DNA from: Alectoria sarmentosa | Taxonomy: Eukaryota > Ascomycota > Lecanoromycetes > Lecanorales > Parmeliaceae | Direction: 5' to 3' | Length of the DNA stretch: 19,643 nucleotides | NCBI GenBank assembly: GCA_009733775.1 | Contig: WOGZ01000481.1 | Location: 1 to 19,643 of the forward strand | In this document: one piece after another, positions 10,240 to 19,640 of the stretch | How positions within the stretch are numbered: the stretch's first letter is position 1 | Layout of the letters: every line of letters starts with the position of its first letter | Translations under genes and position numbers: made by a program | The notes under the pieces: generated by a model | The model's input: only the letters and a program-made list of their open reading frames with translations | Databases searched by the model: none | What the model was told of the DNA's origin: nothing

Positions 10240-11297
10240 GGGTTGTGAACAAGACAACCAAAGTCCTGACCTGAAGTGCAACGCTCCTTCTCCAAATGTC
10301 CATTTCACGTTCCCCGGTGTCATCACAACTGTGCGATTCATGGTCCTGTTCTGGCCTGGCCCGCGCCTAGGATTGACGTTTCCTTCTCCTTCTCCTTCTC
10401 CATTTCCATCTCATACAAAAACACGCTGTCCTTCTCCCACTTCCCGTCGCTGAACGAAATTTCTACCAACGTGCCTGAGCGTAAACGTCGTCGATCGACA
10501 GCGCCAGTGGAGGAGGTCCCCACTGCCACTCGACTCACGATGACCACGGACCCCTTGGTCGTCAGGCGGAAACTCAATCGGGTGGAGTCCGCATGGCTGG
10601 TCAACGTGTGAATAGTTTGGGCGCTCTTGAGACTACACCTGGCAAGAATACTTGGGAATCGTGGTGGAGTTGTATTCCTTGGTCTTTGTTTACGGTGTGT
10701 GGATGGAGCCGCTTTTGAGTATCATACTACGATGGAGTCAGTGGCGGCATGGGTATCAGTGGTGGCCGAGTTAACAAAGATAGAAACATGGACGATGCGA
10801 TGGTAGTTGAATGTTGGATATGATTTGAGGTTACAATCTTTGTTTCTTTGAGAATTTAATTTACACATCGTTGCAACCATCCAGCAGTTCACCATGAATG
10901 CATAATCCGGAGGGACGAAGCCAATGTCATTTCTAAGTAGCACCTCGCTTGTAAGCCCAGAGTCGCAATCGTCCTTTCTTGCCTGCGCGGTACCCCTAGA
11001 GACCAAGTGATGAGACTAAGTTCCAGTCTGGGAATGAAACTGCCTCCTCCTCGTGTCCTTGAGTTATGACTGGCCATCTGTTCGATACTCGCCGAGGCAA
11101 AAAAATAGTTCAGTGAAGTGAGGGTAAAGCTCAGGGCGGATCAATTTGACGACTTGACGAGCTACAGAACTCCTTTGAATGACTGTAGCGCAGACCGAGT
11201 AGAAGTGTTTTTGAGTTGCAAAGTCTTGTCCCTAGTCTCGTCGTCGTGGCGTTAAGATAATTGATTGATATCAAGTTGATGTGGATTTGACGGGCCC
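10240..11297. other. Intergenic region downstream of MPP10, no supported gene
   Basis: Lies between the 3' ends of MPP10 (+) and the decayed gene (-). It holds a pyrimidine-rich tract with CCTTCT repeats at about 10380-10412. Both strands are open at about 10340-10610 (111 codons plus, 88 codons minus), but neither frame starts with ATG and neither resembles a known protein. From 10610 to 11297 I see only short, unrelated frames. No tRNA or other RNA gene is recognisable by eye. Confidence 0.5.
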
Positions 11298-13142
11298 TCA
11301 TTTGAACTTCTTTTTTGCCTTGGCGAGCCATATATCTCTCCTTGTTGTCCAATTCGTTGGAAGCTCTACCCGATGACCAATCTTTCGCTCTATTTGCCCA
11401 AAATTGTCCTTGATCGGCGATGCGAAGCCTATAGGATCAGGACCATCCTGCAAGCCCGAGTGAAGTATCGATAGCAAACGTCCCTCGATGTCCACAATTC
11501 AAGAACTGGAGTCACCGTTCTCGGAAAAGTGTGATAACCGCGCTCCCAAACCGTCGTACGACTCGGTGATAATGTGAATTGCAAAATATGGTTCTCAGAT
11601 TGTCAAGAACTTTGCAGGCATACCGGGCTATCCCAAATCATCTGAGGTAGGGAGGCGATTATATGCGGCTATAACCCGGCCGCATATGACCCCGGTCTGC
11701 GCACCTTGCTTGATGACATACGAATTCATGTTCAGATCAGCTGTTTCTTCGATATTATATGACGGCGAGTGTGAAAGCTTATCTGGTAGTCGGCAAGAAT
11801 CAAAAGATGGTGGTTTGTTAACGAATATCATCTTCTTAGAGATCTTGAATGCCGCCCAATCCTGATATTCGTGCTTCTGATCATAACTAGACTTGCCGCA
11901 CGGGAACGGCTTGGTCTCTGGTTCTGCGGAAGTGCATCGTTAACATAGCGGTATCACACAATTGTCGTGTTCGTTGCCATGACAGCAGCTCTTCTTCTGG
12001 CTAGGAGCCGTCCTCCCTAAGAATACGAGTACTTGACCAGGGTCTCGCTTCGTCTGACGTTTGTCTAATGCTAGAAGAATCGAATTGTATTTACGTGCGT
12101 TAGTCGAAACTCTCGTAACGAACTTGTTGTTGAGGTTGAAGTAGTGCCGGTTACTTGGGAATTGGATGACCGGTCCTGTAGAATCGTTGAGGTTGATCTC
12201 AAAGCCGGTGCGGAGATTTGAGGCGTCATTGCTGGCTTCAAGGATATGGTCGCTGGTCAATATGCACAGATGAGATTTCTGAGAAGCAGGGCTGTGACCT
12301 GCTTGAAGACAGCGTAGTCAGGATTGATCCTTCCGACGACTCTTGAGGCAGTCGCAGGACAATTGAGCCTCTGAGTTTCCTGATAAGCTTCCATTCGCTA
12401 CCGCGATGGCCGCTCCATTTTAACGGCTTAGAAGGACAATGTTTCTCGATATCGGTAAAGAAATTTTCTAGCAATGCGTTGTTTCCTATAGAGGCAGGCC
12501 GAATTTCGAAGTCGATTCCTGTTGACTTCGTGACGGTCGCTAGAAAGCTGGCGACAGTCGGTCAGTTATATTGTGCCCCCTCGTGCACATGAACAACAAC
12601 CGTAGGTTTTGCGATGGACACATATTGTTTTCTGCGCATGACGCATCCAAAATCCAAGAAAATGGGTTCCCGACACTCAGTGATGTATTTTTGGATTGAT
12701 GTATTGTATTGATAGAGCGGAATGCAGAGGACGCTTTCTCATTGATGAAGTCACACTCAGTGCTTGGGCGATATGATCGTCGAAGATTTTCAATTTCGAT
12801 TTGCAAATCTGATCTACGCTTCGAAGGCAAAAGAAAATAGATACGTTTAATGACCTTCGACCATAGCGAAGGATTCTCATGATATGTCGAGATGGCAATG
12901 ATGTCTCGGAAACCGTCAACGACTCTGTATTGTCGTGAAAGCCTTATTGATGTGATACTGGGAGTACTTTCTTCTAGTATGTGAACAATACGTGGGAGAA
13001 GATCTCGAAAGATTTCGGTTATTACATCGGGAGCTATTGCTTCATATCTTGGGTATGGTAGAGAAGTAGAAGGGTAAGCCTGTCAAAAAGGATTCAGAGA
13101 AGCGAGATATGTATCAATGGATGAGTACTCCATAACGACCAT
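11298..13142 (-). pseudogene. Decayed gene with trypsin-fold-like C-terminal domain
   Basis: A continuous protein-like signal of about 600 codons that no single frame or GT-AG splicing explains. It starts at ATG 13142 (MVVMEYSSIDTYLASLNPF), hits TGA at 13083-13085 and continues in the same frame (AYPSTSLPYPRYEAIAPDV). It shifts frame near 12735 into CIPLYQYNTSIQKY...KPTVVVHVHEGAQYN, meets TGA at 12562-12564, and goes on as PTVASFLATVTKSTGIDFEI. It shifts again near 12335 and near 12260. The last frame runs to 11298 but has stops at 11940-11942 (TAA), 11628-11630 (TAG), 11595-11597 (TGA) and 11499-11501 (TGA). The C-terminal part has QDWA, SYVIKQGAQTGVICGRV and SENGDSSS. In fungal trypsin-fold proteins the last would read GDSG around the catalytic serine; here the glycine is serine. 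I recognise the fold only by this pattern and cannot name the gene; the N-terminal ~350 codons are unassigned. A multi-exon gene is unlikely because the frame breaks lack splice sites. Confidence 0.65.
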
Positions 13143-13415
13143 ACTGTGTTAGTGTTTGACCTCTGAGGAGTGTTTGAACGCGCTTTGGAGGAAGATGAGG
13201 TTATTTACCTCGACTCGGCAAGCTCAAGGTATTCTTCGTCACAGTTCTCGTGGTTCTTTGATCAAGAAGATAATCCTTTTTGATGTCAACGAGTAGGGAT
13301 AGCGATGGCGGCAATGAGACAAGTGAAGAAACTACCATCCATTCTGTGCCCTGCTCTGTGAACACAGATGTGTAGGGTTGACAAATCCTGTGCCGCCCAT
13401 GGAATCCCTGTCATC
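13143..13415. other. Gap between the decayed gene and the EFM6-type gene
   Basis: 273 bases downstream of the EFM6-type stop. The minus strand contains a ~65-codon open stretch (about 13405-13210) with no ATG at its head, then a possible 65-base intron (13208-13144, GTAAAT...CACAG). It could be an eroded 5' exon of the decayed gene or chance; the phases do not join cleanly. Confidence 0.35.
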
Positions 13416-14485
13416 CTAGAACGAGGAACCACTCACTGGATTGGGTCCCTGAACGGCCAGAGCTCCAGACGGTAACAACGAAGTAATTTTAAAGAGGAAC
13501 ACTTTGCCACGCATTCCCGTATGCAGCTGACGAAGTCCTAAGGTTTGCACCTTGATCTCCTCAACCTCAAACAGCTTGCTCAACTTGCGTATCGTGTCCT
13601 TATCCGCCCTTCTCCTCCTTTTGTAGCAGAAATAACATACGGCGTCCTTTCTCACCAATGCTTCCATGGTGGCTATTAGCAAAGGAACATTCGACTCAAC
13701 TGTTCAGGATTTCGGAGTCAGCATTTCCTTTTGAAGAAGTTGTTTTGGGTCTTGGAGCATGTTTTCAGAGCATAAACTCCCGAGACATCTCTCAAGGCTC
13801 CAGGTTTGGGCCGAAATAAACAATTGGGACTCCGAATACACGTACGGTAGCAGCAGTCGGCAGCCAAGAGAATGTCTGGTGGACTGGGAATCATGGGGGA
13901 TATTGACTGGCCCCAAGGTAAAAGATTCGGCACAACAGAGGTCGAATTGCGGAGATTGGGCGTATTGAGATCTATGTTGTGCTTTAGAAGGGGAAGAAGG
14001 GGAGGGTGGCCATCCGTCAGGTGGATCGTGGTGGATCGAACACTCGTGGATCTGAGACCGACCGCGAGTGCAAGACTTTGATTGAACTGTCAGCGTCTTG
14101 TATGTCTTATGAATGTTTTCTCGGAAAACAAACCCCACAAGGCCGCTTCCAGCTCCGAGCTCAATTCTATTCAGGGGACTTAATTAGCATGACGAGATAG
14201 TCGCAATGTGGTATACGTGATAGATACAGGAACGTTGGAGCGTACAAACATCTTCTTGCCTTCCATCTCATCCAACTTGTTGCGGAGTAAATATTCTGCC
14301 AAAACCATGCCGGCTGGCCACAGCTTCCCTCCACATTCTGTCTCGTTGGTCTGTAGAAAGAGAGGTGGACTCAGAAGCCCGTCAAACGCGAGGATCACTT
14401 CTTGCGACGCCGTTTGGACCGTTGAAGGTACTAAGTCCTCTGAGATGGACAGAATCGAGAGCTCTTCCGCCAGATCAGATGTCAT
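13416..14485 (-). CDS. EFM6: EFM6-type protein-lysine N-methyltransferase (four exons)
   Basis: S-adenosylmethionine-dependent methyltransferase of family 16. Yeast Efm6 methylates a lysine of translation elongation factor eEF1A in the cytoplasm. No single open frame shows it; I reconstruct exons 14485-14250, 14166-14134, 14075-13846 and 13699-13416, which sum to 783 bases and 260 residues (yeast Efm6 is 246). Exon 1 gives PPLFLQTNETECGGKLWPAG near 40-59, the usual N-terminal signature. Exons 1-2 build the SAM-binding motif I (IIELGAGSGLVG, ~79-90). Exon 3 starts LALAVGL and contains IHLTDGHPPLLPLLKHNI (motif II) and DILLAADCCY near 160, matching the family DxxY motif. Exon 4 gives VPLLIATMEALV, CYFCYKRRRRADK and a final strand GKVFLFKI. 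The ATG at 14485 is preceded by an in-frame stop at 14525-14527. Divergent from the GNAT gene, 408 bases apart. Splice sites are predicted, not proven, but every junction restores a conserved motif. Confidence 0.85.
13700..14249 (-). other. Three introns of the EFM6-type gene, flanking a 33-base exon
   Basis: Intron 1: 14249-14167 (83 bases, GTTTGT...GAATAG, GCTAAT branch-like site). Intron 2: 14133-14076 (58 bases, GTTTGT...CAAAG, GCTGAC branch-like site). Intron 3: 13845-13700 (146 bases, GTACGT...GAACAG). The exon between introns 1 and 2 is only 33 bases and encodes most of SAM motif I. Intron 2 has a second possible acceptor a few bases upstream (GACAG) that would break the frame. Confidence 0.8.
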
Positions 14486-14893
14486 AATGGTCGACAGTGG
14501 GAAAGGTCCAGAATGAGGTTGACATCAGTGAGGTGGAGCGGAATGATCTCCGCTTCTGCCATTCATGTACTCGTACAGTTGTACACTAAAGTTGTAGGGC
14601 GGCCCAAGACAAAATCCTTCCTACTTACTCTATGCACTATCTATGAGCTATGGAGAGAACTCAGGGCAAAGGAGCTGTCTAGCACAAGAATCCTTTGGTG
14701 TTGAAAGATCGTACAGTGTATGGCTTCACAGACTTGTGCTGTTGAACCGTGATACAAGTCCGAAAGCTCAAGCTCCACTGGCAACACCCTTCCAATCTGA
14801 TACTGATCTCACTCGCAAAGTTGGACTTTCGACACATCCACTTTCAATGTCAGTACGGTTTCAAGGTGAAATTTACATGCTTGATTTTTCTCA
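14486..14893. promoter_or_regulatory. Divergent intergenic region between EFM6-type and GNAT genes
   Basis: 408 bases that must hold the promoters of both flanking genes. Plus-strand open frames here end in stops before or just inside the GNAT start and show no family resemblance. I recognise no specific binding site. Confidence 0.45.
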
Positions 14894-15406
14894 ATGGCAA
14901 ATGTGATTATGAAGTCCCTGCATACGGGCGAAAATCTTCCACTAGCAAGAGATGATTTGATACGCCAGGTGCAGAATGTTGAGAGGAAAACCTTCCCACG
15001 GCGCGAAGCCATGGACTTCGCCACCGAACTTCATAAGCGAAACGTGGACCTTGTAATCATTATTGATGATGCTGACGCCCCTGGCGTATTTACACCGGCA
15101 AGGCCAATATTGGTCGCTTACATGGTCTTTGCCCATCCCAAAGCTGGGAAGGCTGTTCTCTTGCACAAGGTTTGTGTGTCGGAAGACTACAGGCGGCGAG
15201 GCATCGCGAGGATTGTGCTAGAGACGCAGGCGGAAAGATTAAAGAAGCAGGGATGTACTAAGATCCAGCTCTGGGTGGACGAGGGAAATATGCCCGCGAG
15301 AATTCTGTACAAGGTGTTGGGGTTTGAAGAGGTGAGCAGGGTCAATGATTACTATGCCGTTGGGCGAACAGGCATTCAAATGCTTTGGGGATTCTCACCA
15401 GTGTGA
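14894..15406 (+). CDS. GNAT-family N-acetyltransferase
   Basis: Acetyl-CoA-dependent acetyltransferase of the GNAT superfamily, single exon, 170 residues. Acetyl-CoA-binding motif A is clear: the strand VLLHKVCVSEDYR (88-100) followed by the pyrophosphate-binding turn RRGIAR (101-106) and the helix IVLETQAERLKKQG. Motif B follows with IQLWVDEGN (124-132), ARILYKVLGFEEV (135-147, the usual N..A..LY...GF pattern) and a C-terminal strand with NDYYAVGRTGIQM. The start at 14894 is the first ATG after an in-frame stop at 14882-14884; a second ATG five codons on is possible. The substrate cannot be told from the sequence; small-molecule, polyamine or protein N-terminus are all possible. It has no predicted signal or membrane segment, so it is probably soluble. 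It lies upstream of the AXL2-like gene on the same strand. Confidence 0.9.
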   Translation: MANVIMKSLHTGENLPLARDDLIRQVQNVERKTFPRREAMDFATELHKRNVDLVIIIDDADAPGVFTPARPILVAYMVFAHPKAGKAVLLHKVCVSEDYRRRGIARIVLETQAERLKKQGCTKIQLWVDEGNMPARILYKVLGFEEVSRVNDYYAVGRTGIQMLWGFSPV

Positions 15407-15734
15407 TCAAGAGCTTGTGGCTTGCTGAGGAATGCAGCCCGGTTGCCCTTGCAGCTGCCGCGTTCTTGACGCCTCTCTTGCATGAATCTCGCGATTTACA
15501 TTCTGGTAAAGAAGATAGGACGCGTCCAACCCCTTCCCAGCTCACTTCCAGCCCCTTCTCAGCAAGTGAACGTTGGCAAAAACCTCCCAGCTTCCCTCTT
15601 GCTATTATGGGATCTTTTCTGGGGCCTTCTCGGATTTTCCGGTGTGCCAACCATTGCCGGTCACCAGAAAGATGCCATCGCCTGCTTTCTGTCAATACGA
15701 GGTGGTTTGAGCGCCCCTTGCGGACGTCCAAGGC
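15407..15734. promoter_or_regulatory. Intergenic region between GNAT and AXL2-like genes
   Basis: 328 bases with the 3' end of the GNAT gene and the promoter/5' UTR of the AXL2-like gene. The plus strand is pyrimidine-rich with short purine interruptions. Open frames that cross it (both strands) overlap the flanking genes and show no family resemblance. No specific element recognised. Confidence 0.4.
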
Positions 15735-18700
15735 ATGATGCAGGAGCCATCGGCAACCTTGAAACAGCTGCACAAAGTCGCTCTCCTCGTCCTTTTATTG
15801 GCTTTTTCGGTCTCAGTTTATGCAACTCCCAGCACCAATTTGCCCATCAACGCACAAGTCCCGCCCGTCGCCCGACCCGATCAGGCCTACAACTTTGTCT
15901 TTTCGGACTCCACTTTCAGCTGGGCTGGGAACTCCATCGCCTATAATCTTACGAACAGCCCAGGTTGGCTGACACTGGACAGCTCAAACAGGGCCTTCTC
16001 CGGAACACCGGGACTCGCCGACGCTGGATCTTTCGCAGTGGGCCTGGTCGCGATTGACGAGACTGGTTCAAGCTCAATGTCCGTGACCTTTGTGGTGTCT
16101 ACTGATCCTGGACCTGGACTTGGTACTTCAGTCGCAGAGCAGCTCCCCTCGTTTGGCCCGGTGCCCAGTCCCGACAGCCTTTCACTTGCGCCATCGAGTG
16201 CGTTTTCGCTCTCATTCTCTCCGAATACTTTTACGAATACGAACACAAACACTGTATATTATGCTATATGCGCTAACAATACGCCTTTGCCGTCCTGGGT
16301 CAACTTTCATCCGAACAGTCTTTTCTTCTCAGGTACAACGCCTTCATTGACCTCTCCGTCGGAACTTCCTCAAGCATTCCAGATACAGCTCATAGCTTCA
16401 GATGTGATCGGATTCTCAGAAGCCGTAGCAAGCTTTCAGTTGATCATTGAGAGCCATGTGCTTACTTTTGGAAACAGCTTGCATGTCGTAAGAATTACGA
16501 AAGGGTTGCTGGTACATTTCCCTGATCTTCAGCATGATCTTACTCTGGATGGCCAGCCGGCGAATTCCTCTGATCTACGCCAAGTTGTGGCGAGCACGCC
16601 ACCGTGGATGTCGTTCAATTCTAGTACCCTGACCTTATCCGGCACACCTCCTGCAAATGCAACTTCGCAAAACTTCACCGTGACTGCGAGTGATATTTAT
16701 GGGGATTCAACGAGCACGATTGTCCTAATTCAGAATACAAACAATCTTACGAGCTCCTTCACAGGACCTTCTGCGACGGTGAACGCCACAATAGGAGCAG
16801 ATTTTACGTATCATCTCAACTCCACGCTCGTCTCAGATTCAACCGCGGAGGTTGCGGTAGATCTTGGTGAGGCATCTGCATGGCTGAATTTCAGTTCCAG
16901 TTCCCTGGAGCTCCAAGGCTATATACCCACCAATATAAAGCCTCAGTCAATCCAAGTAATGGTGATTGCAACACAGGGAACGCAGAGTCAATCTGAAATT
17001 CTCACGATTGACATACAGAATGCAAGCGCCTCGAGTGTACAGACCACAGGTAGCCACAGCATTTCTCCCAAAGCTACGTCCGGCTCCACGGTGGGGGGGA
17101 GCCAGACTACTGATGCAATAAGCTCAGCCAGCAGGCCCAAAAAGCGTTGGATTGCTGCGGCAGCCATTGTGCCAATATTTGTGACATTGGGATTTCTGCT
17201 TTTACTATGCTTCTGTCTTGAGAAGAGGCGGCGACGAAAAAAAGACAGAGATTCGCTACTCTCGCCGAAATGGAAGATCTCGCGGCCGATCCAGGAAAAG
17301 ACTGCTCCGAACACTGAGGTAAGGGCAGAGGCAACGGGGATCCTGGCCACCAACGAAAAGCAAGCTTCTTCAAAGGCGTCTAAGGCGCCTTGGTTAGGCT
17401 TTCTAGGCTTTGAGAGATCAGGAAATAGCAACCGCGGCTCAAATTGGCGCATATCAAATGGCACTATCGGCAGCACAGAGCACCCCACAAGGCCAGAGTC
17501 TGGGGGAGGTCTTCCCACTGCACAGGCAAAAGAAAGAGGGGTGCCAGAATTTGGCCTTTTGTCTGAGGAGCACACACCACGAAAAGCTCAAAATGTATCC
17601 TGCGGACTAAAAGTGCCGCCATTGGCTATTCGAAGAACATCCGTCAGCACGGATGCGTCGTCAGCCAAGCGATATTCGAAACCAAAGCAACGGGGATCGA
17701 ACTTGAGCTATGGAACTGCAAGCTTCTTTCCAACTCAACGTCTAAGCGGCTTTGGGCATGGACGTAACACATTAAGTCAAGGCAGCAGCAACCTTGTCTT
17801 TGGTAGCAAGGGTGTAGGGCATGGTAACGGTCTTGCGAATGGCCCTCCAGGCTCTGGAATCGTCGGGCGCTCTTGGCGCAACCTCAGTAAAAGTAAAAGT
17901 ACCTGTACCTGGGCCTCTACCGACGGCTCTTCGAATCCAGGGATCGAGAGAGAGGGTACAGAAGGAACCAGTCCGTCAAATACTCGGGCGCCGACGTCGA
18001 ACACTTTGGGCAAAGGCTCACATTCACATTTTATACACGAAGTCTTGGACGACGAAATGGTGTATGACGAAAGGTCTCGAAAGCCGACAATCAGGCCAGT
18101 ATTGTCTCCCACTCAAAGCCGTATCAGAAAATCAGGCTCTCCTTCACGATTGAAATCCAACCTCCTCAAGGCCGACCCTCTTCAGTCTTTCCACAAACGC
18201 CGCGTGCAACAGCGAAATTCACGCAATCCTCTTTTTTCTGCTGGCCCGTCGTCGTCGTCGCGCATGTCCTCAATTCGCGGATCGAAGACAGCCCCCCCAC
18301 AAGAACCCTTATCACGGTCGGGCAGCACGGGAAACAACACGCCGTCTGACCGACCGTTAACACCTCAGAGAGAAGACAACCGACGGTCCAACTCGGAATC
18401 GTCGTACCTTGAGCCGCCAGTGCGACCAAGCCCCTCGAGATCCTCGAGCTCTACAACCTCACGGCGACGCAAGAAGAGCTACATCAATTTCCACTTGAGT
18501 GCGCGCGCCCTTTCTCCCCCACACTTGAGCCGCCCCTCGCGGGTGAACAGCAGAGGAGGTAGCTGGGTCTCCACTAGCAGCGACTCCAAATTCGGCAGCG
18601 CAGCTAGCGAAGCACCTCCCTTCAACGGCTTCGGCGAGGATCTGCGAGAAGAGAGGGACGAGGATGGCAACAAGCGGTGGCTGCGCGGTCACCCTGATCC

Positions 18701-18977
18701 ATTAGGTACCCACAGGGTGGACGTTACAGATCGAGAACAGATTGACCATGTCCGAGTCAGTGGCCATGTCAGTGCCGCGCAACGCTTGAGCTATCTGATG
18801 AGAGGACAGACGGATGGAAAAGCAGAGAGTGGCAGCGAGAGCGGGGCTGAGGGTGGGGAAGTGAAGATTGGTAGTACAAAGTTCAAAATCTTGGGCCAGA
18901 GCATTCCCGGGGACCCGGGGAACATGAGTATGAGGGGGGACATGGGCAATACGACTGCTGGAGCTGCTTTCATATAG
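15735..18977 (+). CDS. AXL2: AXL2-like type I membrane protein with cadherin-like (CADG) domains
   Basis: Probable homologue of yeast Axl2/Bud10, a plasma-membrane landmark for the axial budding site; in filamentous fungi homologues are tied to septation and spore formation. Single exon, 1080 residues (yeast 823). Signal peptide at ~14-31 (VALLVLLLAFSVSVYA). Four cadherin-like repeats at ~31-122, ~137-238, ~265-333 and ~340-430, each with the hallmark PxW(L/M/V)xF-type turn followed by FSGTP or LSGTP (for example GWLTLDSSNRAFSGTP and PPWMSFNSSTLTLSGTPP). Many N-x-S/T sites fit an extracellular, glycosylated domain. One transmembrane helix at ~473-495 (IAAAAIVPIFVTLGFLLLLC) is followed at once by the basic stop-transfer EKRRRRKK. 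The ~585-residue cytoplasmic tail is rich in S, R, P and G and likely disordered, with the better-ordered stretch NKRWLRGHPDPLGTHRVDV near 980. Two ATGs lie in tandem at 15735 and 15738; the first is used here. Orthology to AXL2 is by domain architecture. Confidence 0.88.
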   Translation: MMQEPSATLKQLHKVALLVLLLAFSVSVYATPSTNLPINAQVPPVARPDQAYNFVFSDSTFSWAGNSIAYNLTNSPGWLTLDSSNRAFSGTPGLADAGSFAVGLVAIDETGSSSMSVTFVVSTDPGPGLGTSVAEQLPSFGPVPSPDSLSLAPSSAFSLSFSPNTFTNTNTNTVYYAICANNTPLPSWVNFHPNSLFFSGTTPSLTSPSELPQAFQIQLIASDVIGFSEAVASFQLIIESHVLTFGNSLHVVRITKGLLVHFPDLQHDLTLDGQPANSSDLRQVVASTPPWMSFNSSTLTLSGTPPANATSQNFTVTASDIYGDSTSTIVLIQNTNNLTSSFTGPSATVNATIGADFTYHLNSTLVSDSTAEVAVDLGEASAWLNFSSSSLELQGYIPTNIKPQSIQVMVIATQGTQSQSEILTIDIQNASASSVQTTGSHSISPKATSGSTVGGSQTTDAISSASRPKKRWIAAAAIVPIFVTLGFLLLLCFCLEKRRRRKKDRDSLLSPKWKISRPIQEKTAPNTEVRAEATGILATNEKQASSKASKAPWLGFLGFERSGNSNRGSNWRISNGTIGSTEHPTRPESGGGLPTAQAKERGVPEFGLLSEEHTPRKAQNVSCGLKVPPLAIRRTSVSTDASSAKRYSKPKQRGSNLSYGTASFFPTQRLSGFGHGRNTLSQGSSNLVFGSKGVGHGNGLANGPPGSGIVGRSWRNLSKSKSTCTWASTDGSSNPGIEREGTEGTSPSNTRAPTSNTLGKGSHSHFIHEVLDDEMVYDERSRKPTIRPVLSPTQSRIRKSGSPSRLKSNLLKADPLQSFHKRRVQQRNSRNPLFSAGPSSSSRMSSIRGSKTAPPQEPLSRSGSTGNNTPSDRPLTPQREDNRRSNSESSYLEPPVRPSPSRSSSSTTSRRRKKSYINFHLSARALSPPHLSRPSRVNSRGGSWVSTSSDSKFGSAASEAPPFNGFGEDLREERDEDGNKRWLRGHPDPLGTHRVDVTDREQIDHVRVSGHVSAAQRLSYLMRGQTDGKAESGSESGAEGGEVKIGSTKFKILGQSIPGDPGNMSMRGDMGNTTAGAAFI

Positions 18978-19589
18978 CTGGGGTTTGGTGCCGTAGTGTT
19001 GATATATGCATCGGTGCTGCCCGTCCCACGAAGTGTGTGAATGCAAGGATCTACCACCAATCATTGCCGTCATGCAGTGAAGAAAGATGGACAGGGATGA
19101 GAAAATGGAGGTGGGTAAAGGGCACGAGGACATGGTTTGGTGTGTGGGCTTGAAGAAGTAGCAGGGCTTGGGTCAAGCAGGCAGGCGGCAAGGCTGTCAC
19201 CAGCCAGGGTTGTGAGGGGGATTTGATCATGTACCGGAAGGTAGGAAGGGAAGCGATCATGTATTGTACAGTGAATAGCATGAAGATGAATAAAGAGGAG
19301 AGAGGTAGCCCTTTGAACTTTGAATTGAGCAAGTTACTGTACTTGTCAGTCTTGTCAAGGCGGGAAAAGAAAAGAGCGAGTGGAGGTGAGGGAGAAGATT
19401 GGTCTACATCTGGAGAAGTATCCAAAGTAATACTTGATAATTATGCGACTTACATAACCCACACCTTCCTCCCTTTTCTTTATCGTCGAGATTACTTTAC
19501 AGTAGTCGTAAAGAAAGAGCGAAGATTGAAGAGTGAAGATTCAAGAGGCTGGTTTTTAATCTTGTTTAATCTTGTCCGATCCAACTTGT

Positions 19590-19640
<51 letters not shown>

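Noticed and set aside
10276..10611. Overlapping open frames on both strands downstream of MPP10
   Set aside because: Neither begins with ATG, one is built on a CCTTCT tract, and neither resembles a protein family.
11298..13142. Active multi-exon gene instead of a pseudogene
   Set aside because: Frame breaks near 12735, 12335 and 12260 lack GT-AG sites of adequate length, and stops interrupt otherwise continuous same-frame coding signal.
13381..13440. Possible extra EFM6 intron joining the C-terminus to a downstream open stretch
   Set aside because: The intron would be only about 29 bases, and the protein already ends normally after its last conserved strand.
19051..19425. 124-codon minus-strand frame after the AXL2-like gene
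   Set aside because: No ATG start, no domain; lies in 3' flanking sequence.
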